In this document: positions 43,214-52,560 of the stretch, piece after piece
Layout: each line of letters opens with the position of its first letter
Position numbering within the stretch: position 1 is the first letter of the stretch
Assembly: GCA_021166775.1 (NCBI GenBank)
Contig: JAJPEQ010000006.1
Location: 248,001 to 312,000 of the forward strand
Direction: 5' to 3'
Length of the DNA: 64,000 bases
Origin: Comamonas sp.
GTDB taxonomy: Bacteria; Pseudomonadota; Gammaproteobacteria; Burkholderiales; Burkholderiaceae_C
The notes under the pieces: model-generated
Database searches by the model: none
The model's input: the letters and a program-made list of their open reading frames with translations, nothing else
Told to the model about the DNA's origin: nothing
Position numbers and translations under genes: made by a program

Positions 43214-44260
43214 TCAGATCCGCCCTTCTTCCACGGCGTGGCAGGCCACCTGCACGCCATCAATGACCTGCAGTCTCGGGCGCTCGACGCGGCAGCGCTC
43301 GGTGGCGAACGGGCAGCGCGGATGAAACGCGCAGCCCGTGGGCGGATCCAGCGGATTGGGCACCTCGCCCTGCACCGGCGTGCGTGCACGGCCGGTGTCG
43401 TGCATCCGGGGAATGGCATCGAGCAGCATGCGCGTGTAGGGATGGCGCGGCGCGGCGAACAGCGTGCGCCGGGGCGCCAGCTCGACGATGCGCCCAAGGT
43501 ACATCACGCCGACGTGGTCGCTCACATGGCGCACCACCGCGAGGTTGTGGCTGATGAACAGGTAGGTGAGCTGCTGCTGCCGCTGCAGGTTCTTCATGAT
43601 GTTGAGCACCTGCGCCTGCACCGACACGTCCAGCGCGCTCGTGGGCTCGTCGCAGACGAGAAACTCGGGCTCTGTGGCCAGCGCGCGCGCAATCGAGATG
43701 CGCTGGCGCTGCCCGCCCGAGAACTGGTGCGGGAACTTGCCCATGTCCACCGCCGCCAGGCCGACCGACTGCAGCAGCGCGGTCACGCGCTCCTCGGCCT
43801 GCGCCCGCGAGGCCACCATGCCGTGCTCGCGCAGCGGCTCGGCGACGATGTCCGCGACCTTCCAGCGCGGGTTCAGGCTGGCGTACGGATCCTGGAAAAT
43901 CATCTGGATGCCGCGGCGCATCGCCTGCGCCTCGCGGCCGGCGTAGACCGTATGGGCGTCCTGATTCTTGAAGAGAAAGCGCCCATGCGTCGGCTGATGC
44001 AGGCCCACCAGCAGACGCGCCACTGTGCTCTTGCCACAGCCCGATTCGCCCACCAGCGCCAGCGTCTGGCCCTTGCGGATGCTGAAACTGACCTCGTCCA
44101 CCGCCCTGAGCCATACGCGCGGCTTGCGCTCGAGCAGGCGATTGAGCAGCGGCGGCGACACATCGAAGGTCTTGGCCAGGCCCTCGGCGCGCACCAGCAC
44201 CTCGCCGTCCTGAGGCCGCGCCGGGACGGCGCCGTCCGGGTTTTGCGCGGCCTGCGTCAT
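43214..44260 (-). CDS. dppF: Peptide ABC transporter ATPase, DppF/OppF type
   Basis: A 348-residue ATPase. Walker A GESGCGKSTVARL, IFQDPYASLNPRWKV, signature FSGGQRQRISIARAL, Walker B FLVCDEPTSALDVS, and a C-terminal oligopeptide-transporter domain with Cys residues (CAFHPRCPFATERC) that may bind an iron-sulfur cluster or zinc. It pairs with the DppD-type ATPase. The ATG at 44260 overlaps the DppD stop (ATGA), which sets the start; the longer frame is excluded. Confidence 0.92.
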   Translation of the reverse strand: MTQAAQNPDGAVPARPQDGEVLVRAEGLAKTFDVSPPLLNRLLERKPRVWLRAVDEVSFSIRKGQTLALVGESGCGKSTVARLLVGLHQPTHGRFLFKNQDAHTVYAGREAQAMRRGIQMIFQDPYASLNPRWKVADIVAEPLREHGMVASRAQAEERVTALLQSVGLAAVDMGKFPHQFSGGQRQRISIARALATEPEFLVCDEPTSALDVSVQAQVLNIMKNLQRQQQLTYLFISHNLAVVRHVSDHVGVMYLGRIVELAPRRTLFAAPRHPYTRMLLDAIPRMHDTGRARTPVQGEVPNPLDPPTGCAFHPRCPFATERCRVERPRLQVIDGVQVACHAVEEGRI

Positions 44261-45231
44261 GCCGTGCCTCCCGCGCCGGCGTGCAGCCAGCACGCGGCCT
44301 GCGTGGCCCCGGCGGGCAGCAGGTCGGGGCGCTCGATGCGACAGCGCTCGAAGGCCTGGGGGCAGCGCGGGTTGAAGGCGCAGCCACGGGGAATCGCGCC
44401 CAGCCGCGGCATCGCGCCGTCGATCTGCGCGAGCTGCTCGCGATCGTGCTCCATGTCGGGAATCGCTGCCATCAGGCCCGCCGTGTAGGGGTGCGCCGGC
44501 TGGTGGATCACTTCATGCACCGGCCCGATTTCGGCGATGCGCCCGGCGTACATCACGGCCACGCGGTCACAGGTTTCGGCGATCACGCCCATGTCGTGCG
44601 TGATGAGCATGACGGCGGCGCCGCGTTCACGGCACACGCGCTGGAGCAACTGGATGATCTGCGCCTGGATCGATACATCGAGCGCCGTGGTCGGCTCGTC
44701 GGCGACGATGAGCCTGGGCTCGGCCGCCAGCGCCAGGGCGATCACCACGCGCTGGCGCATGCCGCCCGAGAACTGGTGCGGGTAATGCTCCAGGCGCTGC
44801 TCGGCGGCGGGTATGCCGGTGTCCTGCAGCAGCTCGATGGCGCGCTGGCGCGCCTGGGCATGGCTCAGCTTCAGATGCGTCTGTATCGTCTCGATCAGCT
44901 GCCGGCCGATCGAATACAGCGGATTGAGCGAAGTGAGCGGGTCCTGGAAGATCGCGCCGATTCTGCGCCCGCGCACCTGGCGCATCGCCTCGCCCGACAG
45001 CTGATCGATGCGCTGCCCCTCCAGCAGAATCTGCCCGCCCGCCACGCGCCCCGGCGGCTCCAGCAGGCCGATGATGGCGGCGCCCGTGAGCGACTTGCCC
45101 GCGCCCGATTCACCCACGACGCCGAGGATTTCTCCCGGCGCGATGGAAAACGACACGTCGTCGAGCGCGCGTAGCAGGCCGCGCCGGTGGGGAAACTCGA
45201 CGATCAGGTGGCGGACTTCAAGCAGGGACAT
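44257..45231 (-). CDS. dppD: Peptide ABC transporter ATPase, DppD/OppD type
   Basis: A 324-residue ATPase. Walker A GESGAGKSLTGAAI, FQDPLTSLNPLYSIG, signature FSGGMRQRVVIALAL, Walker B LIVADEPTTALDVS, and the C-terminal cluster domain (CAFNPRCPQAFERC). It and DppF power the DppB/DppC channel. No Shine-Dalgarno is visible at the start (45231); coupling is likely from the dppC transcript. It is 39 bases after the dppC stop. Confidence 0.92.
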   Translation of the reverse strand: MSLLEVRHLIVEFPHRRGLLRALDDVSFSIAPGEILGVVGESGAGKSLTGAAIIGLLEPPGRVAGGQILLEGQRIDQLSGEAMRQVRGRRIGAIFQDPLTSLNPLYSIGRQLIETIQTHLKLSHAQARQRAIELLQDTGIPAAEQRLEHYPHQFSGGMRQRVVIALALAAEPRLIVADEPTTALDVSIQAQIIQLLQRVCRERGAAVMLITHDMGVIAETCDRVAVMYAGRIAEIGPVHEVIHQPAHPYTAGLMAAIPDMEHDREQLAQIDGAMPRLGAIPRGCAFNPRCPQAFERCRIERPDLLPAGATQAACWLHAGAGGTA

Positions 45232-45270
45232 CGATCGCTTCCATGATTTCGCCCGCGCGCCGCCACTGCA

Positions 45271-46182
45271 TCATCGCAGGCGCGGGTTGAGCGCATCGCG
45301 CAGCCAGTCGCCGAGCAGGTTCACCGACAGCGCGATCAGCACCAGCATCACCCCCGGGAAAATGGTGATCCACCATTCGCCGGAGAACAGGTAGTCGTTG
45401 CCAACGCGGATCAGCGTGCCCAGCGAGGGCGAGGTCGGCGGCACGCCCACGCCGAGAAACGACAGCGTCGCCTCGGTGATGATCGCCGTGGCCACCTGGA
45501 TGGTGGCGAGCACCAGCACCGGCCCCGTCACGTTGGGCAGCACGTGGCGCGTCATGATGCGCAGCGGCGACACACCAGTCACGCGCGCCGCCTGCACATA
45601 CTCCTTGCCGCGCTCGACCAGGGTGGAGCCGCGCACCGTGCGCGCGTACTGCACCCAGCCGGTGAGCGAGATGGCGATGATCAGCACGCCGAACGCCACC
45701 GATTCGTGGGCCGCGGGGAACATCGCGCGGCCCACGCCGGCGATCAGGAGCGCCACCAGGATGGCGGGAAACGACAGCATCACGTCGCACACGCGCATCA
45801 GGAAGGTGTCGATCCAGCCACCCTTGAAACCCGCCACCAGCCCCAGCGCCACGCCCGCGAGCACCGACAGGATGACCGAGACGATGCCCACGACCAGCGA
45901 AATGCGCGCGCCGTAGATCAGCGCCGAGAGGATGTCGCGCCCCTGATCGTCGGTGCCCAGCAGGTAGGTCAGCCTGCCGCCCTCCTGCCAGGCGGGCGGC
46001 AGCCGGGCGTCGCCCAGTTCGAGCGAGGCCAGATCGAACGGGTTGTGCGGCGACACCCAGCCGGCGAAGATCGAGCAGAAGACGCAGACGAACGCGATCA
46101 CCGCGGCCACGATGGCCATTGGTGAGGTGCGAAAGCTGTAGCCAACGTCGCTGTCGAGCCAGCGGATCAGGAAATTGCTCAT
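45271..46182 (-). CDS. dppC: Peptide ABC transporter permease, DppC/OppC type
   Basis: A 303-residue inner-membrane permease with an N-terminal helix (AIVAAVIAFVCVFCSIFAGW) and the BPD_transp_1 domain: LLGTDDQGRDILSALIYGARISL, the EAA-type coupling loop VQAARVTGVSPLRIMTRHVL and a C-terminal FPGVMLVLIALSVNLLGDWLRD. These are DppC features. It is separated from the DppB gene by the binding-protein gene, an unusual order. Confidence 0.92.
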   Translation of the reverse strand: MSNFLIRWLDSDVGYSFRTSPMAIVAAVIAFVCVFCSIFAGWVSPHNPFDLASLELGDARLPPAWQEGGRLTYLLGTDDQGRDILSALIYGARISLVVGIVSVILSVLAGVALGLVAGFKGGWIDTFLMRVCDVMLSFPAILVALLIAGVGRAMFPAAHESVAFGVLIIAISLTGWVQYARTVRGSTLVERGKEYVQAARVTGVSPLRIMTRHVLPNVTGPVLVLATIQVATAIITEATLSFLGVGVPPTSPSLGTLIRVGNDYLFSGEWWITIFPGVMLVLIALSVNLLGDWLRDALNPRLR

Positions 46183-46185
46183 CTA

Positions 46186-46232
46186 TCGATAGCTGCAAGC
46201 GCCTGTCATGCAGGCGCCGCAGCCCTTTTCGA
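46186..46232 (+). repeat. Dispersed GCGCTT-type repeat, copy 4, between binding protein and dppC genes
   Basis: TCGATAGCTGCAAGCGCCTG then TCATGCAGGCGCCGCAGCCC; GCGCCTG/CAGGCGC form a seven-pair dyad. It fills the 50-base gap exactly between the dppC ATG and the binding-protein stop. Confidence 0.6.
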
Positions 46233-47819
46233 TTACTTCTTGATGGTGATCCACTTGAAGGGCATGTAGTTGTCGGCCAGCTGCGTCAACTCCACCTTCC
46301 TGCTGGCGCCCCAGGCCAGCGTCTGCTGGTGCAGCGGCAGGTGGCCCACGTCATCGATGTGGATCTGGAACGCCTCCTTGATCATGGCGTCGCGCTTGGC
46401 CTGGTCGGTCTCCGACCCGATCTTCTCGATCAGCTCATCGAGCTTGGGATTGCAGTAGCTGCCCAGGTTGAACTGACCGGCGCCGGTCTTGTCGTCGGGG
46501 CAGCGCATCAGGGCGTTCAGCGCGTTGTGCGAGTCATACGTCGAAGGCGTCCAGCCCAGGAGGTAAAAGCTGGTGTCGCGGCGCAGGATCTTCGGGAAAT
46601 AGGTGCCCTTGGTCTCGGCCTGGAGATTGATCTTGACGTTGATCTTCGCCAGATTGGCCGCCACCGCCTGGCAGATCTGCCCGTCGTTGACGTAGCGATC
46701 GTTGGGGCAGTTCATGGCGACCTCGAAGCCGTTCGGGTAGCCGGCCTCGGCCATCAGCTTCTTGGCCGCCTCCACGTCGAACGGCAAGCGCTTGTCCTGC
46801 TCGGCGGTCCAGCCGTTGATGCCGGGGCCGACCATCAGCGCGGTCGGGCGCGACTGGCCGCGCATCACCGTCTTCTTGATGCCCTCGATGTCGATCGCCT
46901 GGTAGAAGGCCTTGCGCACGCGCACGTCCTTGAACGGGTTCTTGCCCTTGACGCTCGAGTACTGCAACTCGTCGCGCTTCTGGTCCATGCCCAGGAAGAT
47001 GGTGCGCAACTCGGGGCCGACGATGGCGCGCGTGCCGGGGTTGGACTCGACACGGGCGATGTCCTGCACCGGCACCGGCTCCATCACGTCCACCTCACCC
47101 GACAGCAGCGCCGCCACGCGGGTGGCCGGGTTGGCGATGGGGGTGAAGATCACCTCCTGCGCGTTGCCCTCGATCTTGCCCCAGTAGCGCGGGTTGCGCA
47201 CGAACACGGTGCGCACGCCCGGCTGGCGCTCGCGCACGTGGAACGGCCCCGTACCGTTGGTCTTGAACGAGGCCGTGTTCTCCACGCCCTTGCGCCGGTC
47301 CACCGGCTTGGTGGCGTTGTTCTCCTCGCACCACTTCTTGCTCATGATGTAGACCTGCGAGAGGATGCGCGGCAGGATGGGCTGCGGCGCCTTGGTCTCG
47401 ATCTCGATCGTGTGCTCGTCGATCTTGCGCGTCTCCTTGATGTCGGTGCCGTAGCTCTTCATGTCCGAGCCGTCGGCCATGATGCGACCCATGGTAAAAA
47501 CCACATCGTCCGCGGTGAATGGCGTGCCGTCGTAGAACTGCACGCCCTTGCGCAGCTCGAAGCGCCAGACCGTGGGCGAGGTCTGCTTCCACGAGGTGGC
47601 CAGCATCGGCTGCATCTCAAGCTTCTGGTTCCAACCCACCAGCGCCTCGTAGGCGTTGCTGTCCACCGAAAGCTGCAGCGACTCGTTGAGCGAATGCGGA
47701 TCGAGCGACAGCGCATCACCCTGGTTGGCGATGCGCACCGTCTGCGCCGAAGCGGCGGCCGCCAAGGCCAGCAGGGCCGCGCCGGCAAGCAGGCGCAGAG
47801 GTCGGATCGAAGGGGTCAT
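46233..47819 (-). CDS. dppA: Peptide ABC transporter substrate-binding protein (SBP_bac_5, DppA/OppA type)
   Basis: A 528-residue precursor with a signal peptide MTPSIRPLRLLAGAALLALA cut after ASA, then the SBP_bac_5 fold: LSLDPHSLNESL, TVWRFELRKGVQFYDGTPFT with ADDVVFTMGRI, and AFYQAIDIEGIKKTVMRGQS followed by LMVGPGINGW. It binds a peptide or related cation in the periplasm. A GAGGAG site precedes the ATG. The position between dppB and dppC is unusual, since most operons start with the binding-protein gene. Confidence 0.92.
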   Translation of the reverse strand: MTPSIRPLRLLAGAALLALAAAASAQTVRIANQGDALSLDPHSLNESLQLSVDSNAYEALVGWNQKLEMQPMLATSWKQTSPTVWRFELRKGVQFYDGTPFTADDVVFTMGRIMADGSDMKSYGTDIKETRKIDEHTIEIETKAPQPILPRILSQVYIMSKKWCEENNATKPVDRRKGVENTASFKTNGTGPFHVRERQPGVRTVFVRNPRYWGKIEGNAQEVIFTPIANPATRVAALLSGEVDVMEPVPVQDIARVESNPGTRAIVGPELRTIFLGMDQKRDELQYSSVKGKNPFKDVRVRKAFYQAIDIEGIKKTVMRGQSRPTALMVGPGINGWTAEQDKRLPFDVEAAKKLMAEAGYPNGFEVAMNCPNDRYVNDGQICQAVAANLAKINVKINLQAETKGTYFPKILRRDTSFYLLGWTPSTYDSHNALNALMRCPDDKTGAGQFNLGSYCNPKLDELIEKIGSETDQAKRDAMIKEAFQIHIDDVGHLPLHQQTLAWGASRKVELTQLADNYMPFKWITIKK

Positions 47820-47858
47820 ACGGGTCTCCTCGGTTGGTTTTCGAAAACGGGCAAGGCT

Positions 47859-48839
47859 TCAATGTCCCGCCGCCCTGCCCACGCGCAGCCGCGGATCGAC
47901 CACGACGTAGAGCAGATCGACGATCAGATTGATCACGACGAAAATGAGCGCGATCAGGCACAGGTAGGCCGCCATCACCGGCACGTCGGCGAAGGTGACG
48001 GCCTGGATGAACAACAGGCCCATGCCGGGCCACTGGAACACCGTCTCGGTGATGATGGCGAACGCGATCAGGCCGCCCAGCTGCAGGCCGGTGATCGTCA
48101 TCACCGGCACCAGCGTGTTCTTGAGCGCGTGGCCGTAGTGGATCGCGCGGTCGGTGAGTCCGCGCGCGCGGGCGAACTTGATGTAGTCGGTGCGCAGCAC
48201 TTCGAGCATCTCGGCGCGCACCAGCCGCATGATCAGCGCCAGCTGAAAGATCGCCAGCGTGATCGCCGGCAGGATCATGTGCATCCAGCCGTCGCGCGTG
48301 AGCAGGCCCGAGCTCCACCAGCCCAGCTGCACCGTCTCGCCGCGCCCGAAGCTGGGCATCCAGCCCAGCAGCACGGAAAAGATCAGGATCAGCAGGATGC
48401 CGATGAGAAAGGTCGGCAGCGACACGCCCAGCAACGACACCACCATGAACACCTGGCTGAGCGCCTTGCCGCGCTTGAGCGCCGCATACACGCCCATGGG
48501 CACGCCGACCAGCAGCGCCAGCGCCGCCGCCACGATGGACAGTTCGAAAGTGGCCGGGAAGCGCTCGCCCAGCAGGCGCGACACCTTCTGTCCCTGACGC
48601 AGACTCAGGCCGAATTCGCCCTGCGCCGCGTTCACGAGGAAGTGCCAGAACTGCACGAAAAACGGCTGATCGAGCCCGAGGTCGGCGCGCAACTGGCGGA
48701 TCTGCTCGGGCTTGGCGTCCTGCCCCAGCAGGAACACCACCGGATCACCGACGTACTGGAACAGCAGGAAAGACACGAAGGCCACCACCACCATCACCAC
48801 GATGGCCTGGATCAGACGGCGGAAAATGAACGCTGCCAT
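47859..48839 (-). CDS. dppB: Peptide ABC transporter permease, DppB/OppB type
   Basis: A 326-residue inner-membrane permease and first gene of the operon. The N-terminal helix RLIQAIVVMVVVAFVSFLLF and VGDPVVFLLGQDAKPEQIRQ block are as in DppB, the EAA-type loop is RARGLTDRAIHYGHALKNTL, and TETVFQWPGMGLLFIQAV is conserved. The ATG at 48839 begins the recognisable N-terminus. The upstream gap to modE is 234 bases; I see no distinct promoter there. Confidence 0.92.
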   Translation of the reverse strand: MAAFIFRRLIQAIVVMVVVAFVSFLLFQYVGDPVVFLLGQDAKPEQIRQLRADLGLDQPFFVQFWHFLVNAAQGEFGLSLRQGQKVSRLLGERFPATFELSIVAAALALLVGVPMGVYAALKRGKALSQVFMVVSLLGVSLPTFLIGILLILIFSVLLGWMPSFGRGETVQLGWWSSGLLTRDGWMHMILPAITLAIFQLALIMRLVRAEMLEVLRTDYIKFARARGLTDRAIHYGHALKNTLVPVMTITGLQLGGLIAFAIITETVFQWPGMGLLFIQAVTFADVPVMAAYLCLIALIFVVINLIVDLLYVVVDPRLRVGRAAGH

Positions 48840-49073
48840 GCGGGTGGATGCAACAGGACCCCGGACGAAAGCCCCGCAGCGCAACCCACGCGGGCCGCTG
48901 CGACGCCGGACATCGCAGGCCTGCGAACGGAGCTGCAAACACGCCTGCGTCCGCCATGGCCTGGTACGGATGAATCAAACCATTGTTCAATGAACACCAG
49001 GGTCTGGCCACTAGGGATTGCGAGCATTGCCGCACGGCGCGACATCGCCCGCCACACCACGCTCAAGCTGCGC

Positions 49074-49832
49074 TCAGGCCGCGCTCACCATGATGGCCAG
49101 TGCGCTCGGGTCGGCGCTGGCGAGAACGGCGCCGCGCGCCCGCAGCCCCGAGCCGGGAGGTGCGAAACCGACGAGCTGCAAGCCGCCACCGAGCTGCACC
49201 ACGACTTCATCGCCCGCCGGATGGCGTGAAATCCGCAGCACCTGTCCGCGCCAGTGGTTGGCCTCGTTCTCATCGGGCACCGCGCCCGCCCGCACCCGCA
49301 CCGCCGTGGCCTTGCACAGCACCTGCACCGGCAGACCGGGCGCCAGCCCCAGCAACTGAGCGCTCTCGCGCGTGATGCGCGAAAGCGCCAGCAGCGTTTC
49401 GTCGCCCCGGGCGGCCAGCACCACATCGACGATGCTGCCCTGGCGGCGCAGGGCCGTCACCACGCAGGGCCACTGGTTGCGCATGCTGGTGCGCACGCTC
49501 AGCTGCGCGGCCGCCTGATGCGCCCCGCCGCCCTGCGCCACCCTGGAACGCTCACGCGCCAGCGTTTCGGCGGCGGCCAGCAGCTCATGCGCCGCCTGGG
49601 TAAGCCGTGCGCCGCCGCCGCCCGCGCCGCCCACCACGCGCTCGACCAGCGCCACGCCGGCCAGGTTGGTCAGGGTATCGAGCGCCTGCCACGCGGCCTT
49701 GTAGCTCACGCCCACGGCACGCGCGGCCTGAGAGATCGAACCCTGCACCCCGATCTCGCGCAAGATGGCGATGCGCCGGTCGGCCCGGTCCTGCCCGAGC
49801 GCCTGAACGACGGAAAGCTGTTTTCTGACCAT
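49074..49832 (-). CDS. modE: Molybdate-responsive transcriptional regulator ModE
   Basis: A 252-residue protein with an N-terminal winged helix-turn-helix of the LysR/ModE type (RIAILREIGVQGSISQAARA, then GVSYKAAWQALDTLTNLAGV) and two molybdate-binding MOP/TOBE domains (SVRTSMRNQWPCVVTALRRQ and LLGLAPGLPVQVLCKATAVR). When molybdate-bound it represses mod genes. It diverges from modA; an operator lies in the gap. No Shine-Dalgarno is clear; ATGs at 49841 and 49844 are alternatives to 49832. Confidence 0.9.
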   Translation of the reverse strand: MVRKQLSVVQALGQDRADRRIAILREIGVQGSISQAARAVGVSYKAAWQALDTLTNLAGVALVERVVGGAGGGGARLTQAAHELLAAAETLARERSRVAQGGGAHQAAAQLSVRTSMRNQWPCVVTALRRQGSIVDVVLAARGDETLLALSRITRESAQLLGLAPGLPVQVLCKATAVRVRAGAVPDENEANHWRGQVLRISRHPAGDEVVVQLGGGLQLVGFAPPGSGLRARGAVLASADPSALAIMVSAA

Positions 49833-49875
49833 GCGCGCCATCATGCCGCATTCATGGGGCCTTGCTATACTCATC

Positions 49876-49898
49876 CGCTATTCATTTTCGGAATAGCG
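49876..49898. promoter_or_regulatory. ModE-type operator at modA
   Basis: CGCTATTC and GAATAGCG (49876-49883, 49891-49898) are perfect eight-base arms around seven bases. The CGNTAT...ATANCG ends match the known ModE operator pattern. A TATACT -10 (49866-49871) lies immediately upstream, so binding would cover the modA transcription start. Confidence 0.7.
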
Positions 49899-49903
49899 AA
49901 GGC

Positions 49904-50668
49904 ATGGTCCCCTCCCCGCACACCCGCCGCCTTTTCACGTTGATCGCGCTCGCCGCCGCCACGCTGGCCGGCGCCCATGCCGAAACCGTGGCCGTGGCCG
50001 TGGCGGCCAACTTCACGGCACCGATGCGGAAGATCGCCGCGCAGTTCGAGCAGGACACGGGCCACAGGGCCGAACTGTCCTTCGGCGCCACCGGCAAGTT
50101 CTACGCGCAAATCAGCAACGGCGCGCCCTACGCCATCGTGCTCGCCGCCGACGAAGCGACGCCCGCGAAGATCGCCCGGGAAGGCCTGGGGATCGGCGCC
50201 ACGCGCTTCACCTACGCCATCGGCCAGCTCGCGCTCTGGAGCAAGAAGCCGGGCTACGTCGACGCCGAGGGCCAGGTGCTGCACAAGACCGACTGGCGGC
50301 ACCTCGCCGTCGCCAACCCCAGGCTCGCGCCCTACGGCGCGGCGGCGATGCAGACGCTGGCGAGGCTCGGCCTGAGGGGCCAGGTGCAGCCGCGCATCGT
50401 GCAGGGCGAGAACATCGCCCAGACCTACCAATTCACAGCCTCGGGCAACGCCGAGCTGGGCTTCGTCGCACTCTCGCAGGTGACCGAGAACGGCCGGCTG
50501 CGCGAGGGCTCGGCCTGGGTGGTGCCGGCCGAGCTGCATGAGCCCATCCGCCAGGACGCGATCGTGCTCAAGAGCGGTGAAGGCAACCCGGCCGCGGCCG
50601 CGCTGATGAACTACCTCCAGGGCGAGAAGGCACGCGCCATCATCAGGTCCTACGGCTATTCTTTCTGA
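49904..50668 (+). CDS. modA: Molybdate ABC transporter substrate-binding protein ModA
   Basis: A 254-residue precursor. The signal peptide (MVPSPHTRRLFTLIALAAAT, cut after AHA) is followed by VAVAVAANFTAPMRKIAAQF, the ModA N-terminal motif with the oxyanion Ser/Ala region. SFGATGKFYAQISNGAPYAI and NIAQTYQFTASGNAELGFVA are further ModA blocks. It binds molybdate or tungstate in the periplasm. The start ATG at 49904 is two bases from a GAAGG; a TTG upstream at 49862 would begin before the operator and is rejected. It is first of modABC. Confidence 0.92.
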   Translation: MVPSPHTRRLFTLIALAAATLAGAHAETVAVAVAANFTAPMRKIAAQFEQDTGHRAELSFGATGKFYAQISNGAPYAIVLAADEATPAKIAREGLGIGATRFTYAIGQLALWSKKPGYVDAEGQVLHKTDWRHLAVANPRLAPYGAAAMQTLARLGLRGQVQPRIVQGENIAQTYQFTASGNAELGFVALSQVTENGRLREGSAWVVPAELHEPIRQDAIVLKSGEGNPAAAALMNYLQGEKARAIIRSYGYSF

Positions 50669-50720
50669 AGCTGCTCACGCCTGAATCACCTTGATTTCAA
50701 TCATGTTTATCATTGGAATC

Positions 50721-50759
50721 ATTATTTGATAAGCGCAAGCAGCTCTCAACCGTATAGCA
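50721..50759 (-). repeat. Dispersed GCGCTT-type repeat, copy 5 (half-copy) between modA and modB
   Basis: On the minus strand GAGAGCTGCTTGCGCTTATC starts the unit; the right half is not recognisable. The 91-base gap is strikingly AT-rich compared with the genes around it. Confidence 0.5.
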
Positions 50760-51440
50760 ATGCCCGTCATTTCTCCTGAAGACTGGGCTGCCATCCGGCT
50801 CACGCTGGAGCTGGCGAGCCTGACCACCGCGCTGCTGCTGGTGCTGTGCACGCCGCTGGCCTGGTGGCTCGCGCGCACGCCCTCGCGCTGGCGTGCGCCG
50901 GTGGGCGCGGTGGTGGCGCTGCCGCTGGTGCTGCCGCCGACGGTGATCGGCTTCTACCTGCTGGTGATGATGGGGCCGAGCGGCCCGGTCGGGCAGTTCA
51001 CCCAAGCCCTGGGCTGGGGGCGCTTGCCCTTCACCTTCGGCGGGCTGCTGGTGGGCTCCGTCGTGTATTCGCTGCCGTTCGCGGTGCAGCCGCTGCAGCG
51101 TGCGTTCGAATCCATGGGCACGCGCCCGCTGGAAGTGGCTGCCTCGCTCGGCGCCGGGCCGCTGGACCGTTTCTTCAGCGTCGCGCTGCCGCTGGCGCGC
51201 CCGGGCTTCGTCACCGCCGCGGTGCTGAGCTTCGCGCACACCGTGGGTGAATTCGGCGTGGTGCTGATGATCGGCGGCAACATCCCGGGCCAGACACGCG
51301 TCGTCTCGGTGCAGATCTACGACCACGTGGAAGCGATGGAGTACACGCACGCGCACTGGCTCTCGGGCGGCATGCTGGTGTTCGCCTTCGTCGTGCTGGT
51401 GCTGCTGCACTGGCTGCAGCCCAAGGAGCGGCTGCAATGA
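50760..51440 (+). CDS. modB: Molybdate ABC transporter permease ModB
   Basis: A 226-residue inner-membrane permease. The ModB blocks are [40 protein letters not shown], the EAA-type loop [20 protein letters not shown] and [20 protein letters not shown] with [10 protein letters not shown]. It forms the molybdate channel. The stop overlaps the start of modC (ATGA), and the gene lies 91 bases after modA. Confidence 0.93.
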   Translation: MPVISPEDWAAIRLTLELASLTTALLLVLCTPLAWWLARTPSRWRAPVGAVVALPLVLPPTVIGFYLLVMMGPSGPVGQFTQALGWGRLPFTFGGLLVGSVVYSLPFAVQPLQRAFESMGTRPLEVAASLGAGPLDRFFSVALPLARPGFVTAAVLSFAHTVGEFGVVLMIGGNIPGQTRVVSVQIYDHVEAMEYTHAHWLSGGMLVFAFVVLVLLHWLQPKERLQ

Positions 51441-52513
51441 ACGCGATCAACGCACGCCTGCGGCTGCGGCGCGCCGATTTCATGCTCGACGTCGATCTGC
51501 AGCTGCCCGGCCATGGCGTCAGCGCGCTGTTCGGGCCATCGGGCTGCGGCAAGACCACGTGCCTGCGCGCCATCGCGGGGCTCACGCGCGCGGCCGGGCG
51601 CGTGCAGGTCAACGGCGAGCTCTGGCAGGACGACGCCACGCGCGCCTGGCTGCCCACGCACCGGCGCCAGCTCGGCTACGTGTTTCAGGAGGCGAGCCTA
51701 TTCCCGCATCTGAACGTGCGCCGCAACATGGAATACGGCCTGCGCCGCCTGCCGCCGCAGCGCCGGCGCGTGCCGCTTGAGCGCGCCGTCGACCTGCTCG
51801 GCCTGTCCGCCCTGCTCGAACGCATGCCCCGGACGCTCTCGGGCGGCGAGCGCCAGCGCGTGGCGATCGCCCGCGCGCTGGCCGCGAGCCCGCGCCTGTT
51901 GCTGATGGACGAGCCGCTCGCGGCGCTGGACGCCGCGCGCAAGGCCGAGGTGCTGCCCTACCTGGAACGGCTGCAGCGCGAACTCGACATGCCGGTGCTC
52001 TACGTGAGCCACAGCGCCGACGAAGTGGCACGGCTGGCGGGCCACCTGGTGCTGCTCGAGCACGGGCGCGTGCGCGCGCACGGCGCCACGGCCGAGCTGC
52101 TGGCGCGCGCCGATCTGCCGCTGGCGCACGGCGAGCACGCGGGCGCGCTGATTCACGCCCACGTCGTGAGCCACAGCGCCGACGACCATCTGCTCAGCGC
52201 CCGCTTTGGCGGCGGCCTGCTGCGCCTGGTGAGCACGCGCACGCACGCCCTGGGCGAGCCGGTGCGCCTGCGCGTGCCCGCGCGCGATGTGAGCCTGACG
52301 CGCACCGCGCCGGTCGGCAGCACCATCCTGAACGTGCTGGCGGTGCGCATCACGCAGATCGTGCCCGACGGGCCGGGTCAGGTGCTGGTGGCGCTCGATG
52401 GCGCGGGCACGCCGCTGCTCGCGCGCATCACGCAGCACTCATGCGAGGCCCTGGGCCTGGCCGTGGGCGAGACCCTGTTCGCGCAGGTCAAGGGCGTGGC
52501 GCTGGTGGATTGA
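51437..52513 (+). CDS. modC: Molybdate ABC transporter ATPase ModC
   Basis: A 358-residue ATPase. Walker [14 protein letters not shown], signature [15 protein letters not shown], Walker [13 protein letters not shown], switch [12 protein letters not shown], and a C-terminal TOBE/MOP domain (about residues 295-355: [20 protein letters not shown]) that can sense molybdate. It completes modABC. It converges on the FUSC gene with only 32 bases between, filled by 12-base tandem repeats and no clear terminator. Confidence 0.93.
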   Translation: MNAINARLRLRRADFMLDVDLQLPGHGVSALFGPSGCGKTTCLRAIAGLTRAAGRVQVNGELWQDDATRAWLPTHRRQLGYVFQEASLFPHLNVRRNMEYGLRRLPPQRRRVPLERAVDLLGLSALLERMPRTLSGGERQRVAIARALAASPRLLLMDEPLAALDAARKAEVLPYLERLQRELDMPVLYVSHSADEVARLAGHLVLLEHGRVRAHGATAELLARADLPLAHGEHAGALIHAHVVSHSADDHLLSARFGGGLLRLVSTRTHALGEPVRLRVPARDVSLTRTAPVGSTILNVLAVRITQIVPDGPGQVLVALDGAGTPLLARITQHSCEALGLAVGETLFAQVKGVALVD

Positions 52514-52524
52514 CCCACGCCCCA

Positions 52525-52560
52525 CTCGGCCCCTCCCTCGGCCCCTCACTCGGCACCCGA
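52525..52560. repeat. Three 12-bp tandem units at the modC/FUSC junction
   Basis: CTCGGCCCCTCC, CTCGGCCCCTCA and CTCGGCACCCGA are arranged in tandem; the first two differ only in the last base. The FUSC stop codon lies in the second unit. Confidence 0.6.

Noticed and set aside
46119-49229. A 1036-residue open frame on the plus strand
   Set aside because: It is antisense to the peptide-transporter binding-protein and dppB genes and has the same shadow composition.
49862-49903. Upstream TTG start for modA
   Set aside because: It would place the ModE operator and the promoter inside the coding sequence; the signal peptide begins at the ATG at 49904.
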